A stretch of 64,000 nucleotides of DNA. It comes from Stentor roeselii. Lineage: Eukaryota > Ciliophora > Heterotrichea > Heterotrichida > Stentoridae. The stretch covers positions 62,001-126,000 of the forward strand of contig RSEH01000090.1 in NCBI GenBank assembly GCA_006503475.1, read 5' to 3'. The position numbers and the translations under genes are program-made. Shown here one piece after another: positions 54,423-61,997 of the stretch (within the stretch, counting starts at the first letter, position 1; each line of letters opens with the position of its first letter). A model generated the notes under the pieces. That model saw only the letters and a program-made list of their open reading frames with translations, was not told the DNA's origin and made no database searches.

Positions 54423-55844
54423 TTATTCATTCACTCTCTTTCCAACAATCCACTTATGATTCAAAGCTTGACAAGCAGTGATCCTCTTTTTCGGGTCATA
54501 CTCAAGACACTTTTTCACCAAATCAACAAATTCACTATCACAACAATTAACAACCTGTTCAATTTTCCTTCCCCCAGGTTGAACAATTCTTCCATTTTCC
54601 ATCCTAAGCTCATCCCTCTCCATCATTTTCTCAGGCATTTCTGAGACCTTCAAAACTTCCTTCGGTGGATATCCAATAAGCTCTACAATCAAAGCAGCCT
54701 GATCCACTTCACTTTCTCCAGGCAGCAAAGGACATCCAGTGACAAGTTCCACTAAAATACATCCAAAAGACCACATATCAATAGCTTCATTATAATCAAT
54801 TCCTAAAATAATTTCAGGTGCTCTATAAAACCTGCTTTGAATATAAGTATGTATCTTCTCCGATTGAAACGTGGAACTTCCAAAGTCAATTAAAACAACT
54901 TCTGACTTTAAAGCCGATCGAAGTAAAATATTTTCAAGTTTCAAGTCGCAATGAACGATGTTTAATGACGATAAAAAAACCAGTCCTTTTAGAATCTGGC
55001 TTGCAAAACGTCGAACAAGAGCAAGTGAAAGACCTTTGTAGTTGTTTAGTTTAACTACTTCATAAAGGTTGTAGTGGAAAAGGTCGAAAACCATGCAGAT
55101 ATGCATGCGAAAAATCATCGAATTTTTCAGTTTCACGACTGGTTGTTGGTCAAAAATGTCATTTTCTCGCAAGGCTGAAAGAACTGACAACTCAATTGAA
55201 GCTTGCTTGTAAAAGCGTTTTTTATTGCGAATTACTTTTAAAGCTACTTTTTCGCTACGTTTGTGATCGATGCACTCGAAGACCTGTCCGAAAGTTCCTT
55301 TGCCGATCATTCGAATTGCTTCAAATCTATAAGCAAGATGGTCACCTTTAGTTACTTTAAGGTTGCCATTTACATCATCAAATCCGAAATTTACCTGGTC
55401 TAGCTTCGCTGATATCTTATTTACGCGATTTCCTAAATAAAAAATTTCTTTAAATCCGAGGATTTCTGACTGTTCATAAGCGGTAAGTTCAGTCGAATGA
55501 CTCATTAAAACTTCTTTCGCACTCATGAACTGCTTCAACTTTTTGCTGTTTGGAGGAGAAAGAACTGATTTTATGTGAAAGTTTGTTGGAGATGTCACTT
55601 TACTTAAAACTTTTTTTCTTTGAATTGACTTCGGCCCGATGATTGTGCCTGTTGAAGTTGAGATGTTGAGAACTGGCTTTAAATGGACAGAACTTTGATT
55701 TGGTTGATGGTTCTTCGAATTGAAGGAAGAGACTTTTCTTTTTATGAAACTTGATGGTTTTTGCACTGGCTTCAATTTGGAAAGTTGGGATTTGCTGAGT
55801 TTTTCAAGGCTTTTCGATTTTTGATGGATTTTGTTGAGAGACAT
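54423..55844 (-). CDS. DYRK-family protein kinase
   Basis: 473 aa. Basic Ser-rich N-terminus (1-105), a DYRK-homology/NAPA-like stretch LTAYEQSEILGFKEIFYLG (120-138) and GDHLAYRFEAIRMIGKGTFGQV leading into the kinase (174-467). Lys203, HCD (298-300; the DYRK form of HRD), DFGSS (320-324) and the YIQSRFYRAPEIILG loop with Tyr334 for autophosphorylation are all present. Class 2 DYRK (DYRK2/3/4, Pom1) is the best fit. Likely active on Ser/Thr substrates in growth, polarity or the cell cycle. Confidence 0.95.
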   Translation of the reverse strand: MSLNKIHQKSKSLEKLSKSQLSKLKPVQKPSSFIKRKVSSFNSKNHQPNQSSVHLKPVLNISTSTGTIIGPKSIQRKKVLSKVTSPTNFHIKSVLSPPNSKKLKQFMSAKEVLMSHSTELTAYEQSEILGFKEIFYLGNRVNKISAKLDQVNFGFDDVNGNLKVTKGDHLAYRFEAIRMIGKGTFGQVFECIDHKRSEKVALKVIRNKKRFYKQASIELSVLSALRENDIFDQQPVVKLKNSMIFRMHICMVFDLFHYNLYEVVKLNNYKGLSLALVRRFASQILKGLVFLSSLNIVHCDLKLENILLRSALKSEVVLIDFGSSTFQSEKIHTYIQSRFYRAPEIILGIDYNEAIDMWSFGCILVELVTGCPLLPGESEVDQAALIVELIGYPPKEVLKVSEMPEKMMERDELRMENGRIVQPGGRKIEQVVNCCDSEFVDLVKKCLEYDPKKRITACQALNHKWIVGKRVNE

Positions 55845-56167
55845 TTATGGCCACTAAGAAAGGTTTATATTTTTGATCATTTTGATTAAATTTAAAGAGC
55901 TTGATGTGGGGAAGGACTGGAAAAATTTTAAGATAATTAATGGGATGAGTTCTTTTTTGACTCATGAAAACTATTGGAGACTTTCTTGGTTAAATATGAT
56001 GAAATTGAAAAATGATTGAAAAGTGAGGACTTTATCAAAACTTGATTAAAATTGTCTTGTTATCAAAACTTTTCTTTTCTGACCTTGAATGTTTTTCCTT
56101 AAATATAACCAGGACTCAACATTCCTATCATATTTAATATAACTTGACCTTAGAAGATTAACTTAAA
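55845..56167. other. Intergenic, 323 bp, no gene seen
   Basis: AT-rich, between the start of the DYRK gene and the end of the PKA gene, both minus strand. No feature recognised. Confidence 0.6.
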
Positions 56168-57127
56168 TCAAGCTGTCCAATTCAAAAAAGGGTCAAAATT
56201 GGACTGAACTGCTGGAGCATTAGTTAAACTTTCAGGGTAGTTCATGAAATGTGACGTGTCTCCAGCGTTAGTCACTTTGGGCACGTGAATCATCGGAATC
56301 CTTTTAAGAACCATTAGTTCCCAGTTGGTCCCTTTGAACCAACGATGTCCTTTAATGTCTTGGACTCCTTTTTTCAAGTTTCCGTATCTTTTGCTCAGGT
56401 CAGTCACCAGCAGATGCTTGATGAGACTTTTGGCATTCCTCTCAAACTTTCGAGTAAATGAAAATTTACCTTTTAGGATCTTCTGGTATATCAACATTGG
56501 GTCTTCGTCGTGAAATGGGTCGATACCAGCGATCATCTCGTAGATAATCACTCCTAAGGTCCACCAGTCGACAGGCTTTCCATGACCCTTGTTCATTAGA
56601 ATTTCAGGTGCCAAGTACTCAGGAGTTCCACAAAGTGTGTAACTCCGCTCATGAATAACCTTGGCAAATCCGAAGTCAGTCAACTTCAAATACCCATCAG
56701 CTGCTATTAACAGATTTTCTGGTTTCAGGTCTCTGTAAACAATGTTGAGAGAGTGAAGATACTCGAACATGAGAGCGATTTGAGATGCGTAAATCACTGA
56801 CTGAGGATTATCAAACGCGCCTACTGAGCGTAGATGAGTGAATAAGTCCCCGCCTGCCACGAACTCCATTCCAAAGTACAGATAAGAAGGATCCTGTGTG
56901 AAACCAACAAGATTGACCAGTAAAGGATGGTTTGTTAGTTTAAGTATTGAATATTCAGACTCAACATGATCAACCTGTTTCGTTCTAATCAAATGCGATT
57001 TTTTCATAGATTTAATAGCAATATAGTCCCCAGTTTGCTTATTCCGAGCAAGTCTCACCCTTCCAAAAGCTCCAGTTCCAAGAGTTTTAATAAATTGATA
57101 AGAACCCAGGTCTAGATTTTTCGACAT
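56168..57127 (-). CDS. cAMP-dependent protein kinase catalytic subunit-like (AGC kinase)
   Basis: Start taken at the ATG at 57127 (MSKNLDLGSYQF); an upstream GTG is in frame but the ATG fits. 319 aa. GTGAFGRV loop (17-24), Lys39, YRDLKPEN (131-138), DFG (151-153), activation loop SYTLCGTPEYLAPE with Thr164, then DWWTLGVIIYEM. The tail RYGNLKKGVQDIKGHRWF and the C-terminal FDPF (FxxF-like) match PKA-C. Phosphorylates targets when cAMP or cGMP frees it from its regulatory subunit. The pocket and loop residues are complete, so it should be active. Ends in TGA. Confidence 0.94.
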   Translation of the reverse strand: MSKNLDLGSYQFIKTLGTGAFGRVRLARNKQTGDYIAIKSMKKSHLIRTKQVDHVESEYSILKLTNHPLLVNLVGFTQDPSYLYFGMEFVAGGDLFTHLRSVGAFDNPQSVIYASQIALMFEYLHSLNIVYRDLKPENLLIAADGYLKLTDFGFAKVIHERSYTLCGTPEYLAPEILMNKGHGKPVDWWTLGVIIYEMIAGIDPFHDEDPMLIYQKILKGKFSFTRKFERNAKSLIKHLLVTDLSKRYGNLKKGVQDIKGHRWFKGTNWELMVLKRIPMIHVPKVTNAGDTSHFMNYPESLTNAPAVQSNFDPFLNWTA

Positions 57128-57249
57128 ATTATAAAACCCAAACAACTCCAAGTTCAACTTTTTCACTATAAAATCCTTATTTTTAATATGAAATCATTAA
57201 AATCCAAACCTTAGTGATTTTTCACTTCAACATTCCTTCCAATAAAAAA

Positions 57250-58626
57250 ATGAAAAAAAACTCTAAAGTCTTTTTAGACATCATCATCGGAACTAAAGCT
57301 GCAGGGCGGGTGACCATCGAGCTTTTCGAAGACTTGACACCTTTCACCTGTGAGAACTTCCGAGGTCTTTGCACAGGTGACTACGGAAAGAGTAGTTCAG
57401 GTCAGGCCCTTTGTTACCAAGATTCCTTATTTTTCAAGTTGATTCCCAACAAGTACCTTATCGGAGGCGACATTATTTCAAACACAGGAAAAACAGGAGA
57501 GTCAATCTACGGAAAGACCTTCGTTGATGAGAGTTTTTCTCGAAAGCATTCATCAGCAGGTCTTTTATCGACTTACTCGAAAGGTCCGAATACGAACTCA
57601 AGTTCCTTCATCATCACACTTTCTGAATGTGAAGAACTTGATGGAAAAAGTGTTGTTTTCGGGCAGGTTGTTGAAGGTCTTCAAGTTTTAAAGACAATGG
57701 AAAAAACACCGATTGACTCTTTTTATAAACCTAAAGTCCCGATACGAGTTTTTAACTGTGGACAACTGGGTGATGGCCGGGAACATGTGAAATTCGAGGA
57801 GTTTAGAGACCAGATCAAGATTTATAGAGCTTTTGAAGAGAAGAAAGCGCAAAGAAAAGAAGAGCATTTAAGACAGTATTATCAGTTACTTAATACAACT
57901 GGGGAAAATCAAAGAGAAATTATTGACCCTCAAGATGAGAAAAATAATGGCACGGAAGATGAGGAAAGCGAAGAATTTGAAGAATTTGAAGAAAATCAAG
58001 AAAAAATCTCAGAAAATTCACTCACCGCTCGACTAGCTCATCTAAAAAAATCTTTAAAACAAGCAAAAAAAGCAAATCAACAAGCAGTTCTAGAAGAAGA
58101 CGAGAAAAACATAAACCCATCACTTGACAAAAAACGAAAAAAACAGGAATGGCTATCAAAAGAGAAAAAAAAACAAGAAAACTTAGAAATTCTCGGAATT
58201 TCGACTGAAAAAGCTTATTTAACCGACAGCATCGCACATGCAGGCAACGTTGAGAAAAAAAAGCGAAAAAGAGACAAAAGGTCGACTTACGGTTGGGAAG
58301 TTTTCAACACAGACGCTCATTTAAGAGCCTATAAAAAGCGTGTCGCAAAGCTAGAAACCGACAAAACTCTAGCAAATCAACAAAGCGAAAACCCAACAAT
58401 TATTATTTCAGACCCAGTCCCTGAAAAAATCGAAAAAATGGCAGCTGAACTCGAAGCAGAAGCTGAAAGAAAAAATAAATTCAGCAGAAGAAGAGGATTC
58501 AACCAAGACCTAGACGTGAGTTACATCAATGAAAGAAATCGAGTTTATAACTTGAAACTCGACAGGACCTATAAAGACTACGTCGCTGAGATTAAAAGGA
58601 ACTTAGAACGCGGTACATCAATTTAA
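57250..58626 (+). CDS. Cyclophilin-like domain fused to splicing factor SYF2
   Basis: 458 aa in one unbroken frame; ATG at 57250 after AATAAAAAA. Residues 5-174 are a cyclophilin fold (VFLDIIIGTKAAGRVTIELF...VVFGQVVEGLQVL...NCGQLG). Key active-site residues differ from human cyclophilin A: R55 is Lys63, F60 Lys68, M61 Tyr69, Q63 Ile71, F113 Ile121, W121 Glu129 and H126 Ser134, so isomerase activity is doubtful. A charged linker with an acidic tract follows (about 190-255). Residues ~255-458 match SYF2: KKKRKRDKRSTYGWEVFN, SRRRGFNQDLDVSYINERN and a final AEIKRNLERGTSI. SYF2 belongs to the NTC-related part of the active spliceosome. Confidence 0.93.
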   Translation: MKKNSKVFLDIIIGTKAAGRVTIELFEDLTPFTCENFRGLCTGDYGKSSSGQALCYQDSLFFKLIPNKYLIGGDIISNTGKTGESIYGKTFVDESFSRKHSSAGLLSTYSKGPNTNSSSFIITLSECEELDGKSVVFGQVVEGLQVLKTMEKTPIDSFYKPKVPIRVFNCGQLGDGREHVKFEEFRDQIKIYRAFEEKKAQRKEEHLRQYYQLLNTTGENQREIIDPQDEKNNGTEDEESEEFEEFEENQEKISENSLTARLAHLKKSLKQAKKANQQAVLEEDEKNINPSLDKKRKKQEWLSKEKKKQENLEILGISTEKAYLTDSIAHAGNVEKKKRKRDKRSTYGWEVFNTDAHLRAYKKRVAKLETDKTLANQQSENPTIIISDPVPEKIEKMAAELEAEAERKNKFSRRRGFNQDLDVSYINERNRVYNLKLDRTYKDYVAEIKRNLERGTSI

Positions 58627-60986
58627 TTGTCTAAACTGGTGAAATTTGATAACTTTTCAATTTTTTCATTCAAACTTTCTAGTTCTTCTCTGTGTTTCAA
58701 AAGTGATTCACGGAGACTTTCGTCTTCTGATTTTTTTTCAAGTAAGGAAATGTTGAGAGACTCGGAAGACTCAAGAAGAGATTGAAGCTCGTTTGTCATT
58801 TCTTTTATTTCGTTGTTGATTTTTGCAGCTTCTTTGAAGAGCTTGTTGGACCTTGCTTGTTTTTTTTCGGATTCCATGATTGGAAGTTTTAGTTTTATTT
58901 CATCGATGCGAGATTCTTGTTGTTTTAACTCGTCTTGATAAGAGTTTATTTCTTGAGTTAGGGTTTTTAGAGTTTTTTCACAGTTGGAAAGTTTTTCTTT
59001 TGATGATTTTAAAGATTCTTTGTTTTTTAATACCTCGGATAATGAAGCTTCTCGAATTTTGATTTGGTTTTGAATGGATTTGAAACGTTCTTCGAAGGAT
59101 TGGTGGACTTCAACGGTTTTTATGAGTTTTTCAGTGATTTTTTCTATTATTTGACTGCAGTCTTCGATTTCTTTTTGATTTTTTTGTTTTTCATTTGATG
59201 ATGTTATGAGTAAGGCCTCGAGTTCAGAGGTTTCTACACGGATCAGGTCTTCAGCAGCTTGAATTTCTTGAAAATCGTCGAAAAACTCGACATCAACTCC
59301 GTTTAATTCATTTTCTATTAACTTTAACTTGTCACTCAACAGGTCTTTACTCGCGATTTTTTCATTTAAAAGTTTCGTGATTTCTTCAATTTCTTTTAAA
59401 ACACTTTCCAAAGAATTCTCAGTTTTTTCCTTTTCCTCCTTCAAAGGTTCTGAGCGATTTTTCACTTTTTCCTGAACTTCTTCTTTTTTTTCTTTAAGAC
59501 CTTCTTGCAAGTTAAAAACTTCTTCATTTTTTTTTTCAATTTCTTTCGAAAAATTTTTATTATTATTTTCGAAATTCTCTGAAAAAGTAACAAGTGAAGA
59601 TTTTTTCAATTCCAAGTCAAAAGTGCAAGTATCAATAATATTTTTCAATGAATCTTCAGTCCTGATAAACAAATTTCTAACCTCTTGATAAAGTTTCGAC
59701 TTTTCCACTTCCATTGTCAAGAACTCTTCAGATTTTTTTTCTAAATCTTTTAATGTAAACTCGATTTTAAGCAGAAGACTTTCACGTTCATCTGAATAAT
59801 TAACGGCCAGGTCGAAGTCTTCTGAATTCGCTGCTTCTGAGGCGAGGTTTTCCAGTTCTTTTTCTTTTTCTTGCATTACTTGAAGGTCTGCCTGGTAGTT
59901 TTTTTGCACGTCTTTTAAGGTTTGCTGATCGGATGAAAGCTTTTCGATTGACTTTTGAAGTGAAGAAAGATTTTCCTCGAAAGTGTTGAGGATAAAGTCG
60001 CTGTTTAAACGTTGTTCTAAGGATTTTCGCTCGAGATCTAAACGATCAAGTTCTTGCTTTCGGAGAAATTCTTCTTGTTCTTGAAGGAGGAGGGCCTCTT
60101 TTTGATCTCTTTCTTTACGTGCAAGGGCTTCTTGCTCTTGAAGTTTAGAAAATGCTTCTTGTATTGCTTTTTCTTCTTCAGCTTTTAAGAGTAAAGAGGT
60201 TTTTACTGCTTCTTCAGATGATGGGTTGATTTTAGGACTTTTTTCAAGACTTTCCTCTTTTTTTTCTGAGAGTTGTTTAGCTTCAGTTTCATTTTTTGTT
60301 GTAATTTTCTTTTTTTTCTCAGATCCTGAAGAATCTCTAGATTTTTTTTTATTTTTTCCTTGTTCACTGTAAACTTTTTTCTCTTTTTCCAGATTTTCAT
60401 TAACCTTCTCATTATTTTTCCGTAGTTCATTAATTCTCTGAGCAGTTCTAACATTAGAAATCCCAGAAAATAAATTCCCTTGTCCTTCTTCACTACTTTC
60501 AAAGTTCCTTCCAACATTCCCCTTGCGAAGTTCGCTGCTGACTTCATTTCGAATGACATTCGCTTTTTTAATAACAACAGGTGCAGGATTCTGACTGCTT
60601 TTTGCATCACCCATGGTAAGGTCAAGTAAGAACTCAATAGAATTAGGGTCGTTTTTCTTTAAGTCCTTTCCAGTGTCTCCAGATTGAGGGTGTTCTTTGA
60701 CATCATTCCAAACATTCGCTTCTGTTGGTCCCAAGGTGTTAAAATTGAAGGCTTTTGGGGTTTCACCAAGTAAGTCTTCGAAAGGATCCTTGAAAGTCTT
60801 AACAGTTTCAGTTTTTCCTTCATTCATCTGGACTACTGGAGAACTCTGAACATTTTTAACAACCGGCTTCGGAACAGGAGTCTTCACAGCAAGTCCTCCA
60901 AAGATACTCGGCGGTTTAACCGGTTCAGGAGGAGGCTTATGTTCTTCTTCTTTCTTAAAGAAAATATCTGTTTAAAGTTTACTCAT
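58623..60986 (-). CDS. Long coiled-coil protein, one intron with a 4-nt first coding exon
   Basis: The frame runs 60967-58623 and needs a start; an ATG at 60986 followed by one A and a 15-nt intron (60982-60968) gives MNIFFKKEEEHKPPPEPVKPP. About 780 aa. Residues ~1-130 are Pro/Lys-rich with acidic DPFEDLL-like motifs that recall clathrin/adaptor-binding sites. From ~150 to ~240 the protein is charged, and ~245-770 is coiled coil. No other domain. Membrane traffic is a possible theme because of the DPF and FEDLL motifs, but this is weak. Its stop codon overlaps that of the cyclophilin-SYF2 gene. Confidence 0.85.
60968..60982 (-). other. 15-nt intron after a 4-nt coding exon
   Basis: Sense GTAAACTTTAAACAG, phase 1, A at position 10. 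Exon 1 is ATGA (60986-60983). Confidence 0.85.
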
Positions 60987-61006
60987 CAAGAAGGACATTT
61001 AATAAG

Positions 61007-61963
61007 CTATCCATTAACCAAGTCCCAGTAAAAACTATTGAAAGTTTTTTTGATACAATCTGAGTTCTCCTGTAAAGCAGCGTAGTACCTCCACTCATAG
61101 TACTTCACCAGGTACTTCTCGTAGTCCTTCCATTTGCTGAGACATTTCGAGCTCTCTCGTAGGTCAGTGTGGCAAGTATGGATTTCATTAGAATCATACC
61201 ATTTCTTCACCATCTCAATGTACTCCTTGCCCAAATAGTCCCCTAAGAACGGTCTACAAAACCCTTTACCTTTCGAATTCAATCCACAGTCACAACTCGA
61301 GTAAAACTGCCAACCATAGCTTTCCCCTGGACAGTCCTCATTACTTTCACAAGAAGGGTCAAGATACCTCGGCTTTATCCCGTCAATACAAACGCCTTTG
61401 CCCCCAGGTCCTCCACAATTCCCAGAATGACACAAAAGTGAATTATGGTCTTCACAGTTAAAAACCCATTCCTTGTTTTTTAAAGAAAAATAACGACGGC
61501 ATTCGCCGTCGTCGGCCCTTGTCCAGAAATTACAGGCCATGTTGTTTTTGCATTCTGAGTCTCTGTTACAACGAGAGTATTCTTCTTTTTGTACCCAGCA
61601 GATTTTTTCTTGGTTGCAGTAAAGACCCACGTCACATTCGAATGAAGCTTCACAGGACTCAAGCCAGTGCTTTCCAACACATGTGCCTTTTTTGCAGTTT
61701 GGATAAAGACAGTCACGGTCCCTTGAACAAGCCTCGCCTGGAAAGCCTTTTTCTTCAGAAGGCGTCGGCTTTAAAATGCAAGTCGAGTTGCCCTGGGTGA
61801 CCTTGGGGCAGTATTCTGAGTCTTCACAGGAAGAAACGTAGGCTGTGGAAGATTTGATGTAAAGGCAGGTGGATGGCTTGAATATCATTGAATTCGGCTT
61901 GCATTGGTAGTTTAAACAGATCTCTTCGACACTAGAAACAACAGAGATTAACAAAAAAAACAT
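61007..61963 (-). CDS. Secreted Cys-rich protein (Dickkopf-like spacing), 318 aa
   Basis: Short signal peptide (MFFLLISVVSSVEE), then about 200 residues with ~30 Cys in repeated blocks such as GEACSRDRDCLYPNCKKGTCVG, SCEASFECDVGLYCNQEKICW and RCNRDSECKNNMACN. The C-x6-C-x4-C-x4-C pattern is like the Dickkopf N-terminal Cys region, which is also common in ciliate secreted or surface proteins. The last ~80 residues are Tyr/Trp/Lys-rich and less Cys-rich. Probably secreted and disulphide-bonded; role unknown. 20 bp separate it from the next start on the same strand. Confidence 0.82.
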   Translation of the reverse strand: MFFLLISVVSSVEEICLNYQCKPNSMIFKPSTCLYIKSSTAYVSSCEDSEYCPKVTQGNSTCILKPTPSEEKGFPGEACSRDRDCLYPNCKKGTCVGKHWLESCEASFECDVGLYCNQEKICWVQKEEYSRCNRDSECKNNMACNFWTRADDGECRRYFSLKNKEWVFNCEDHNSLLCHSGNCGGPGGKGVCIDGIKPRYLDPSCESNEDCPGESYGWQFYSSCDCGLNSKGKGFCRPFLGDYLGKEYIEMVKKWYDSNEIHTCHTDLRESSKCLSKWKDYEKYLVKYYEWRYYAALQENSDCIKKTFNSFYWDLVNG

Positions 61964-61997
61964 CTTTTTACTGAAGGTTTGGATTATTACTGGATAT

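Noticed and set aside
57214-57249. GTG start for the cyclophilin-SYF2 gene
   Set aside because: The ATG at 57250 is in frame, has the local AATAA context and starts right before the cyclophilin fold.
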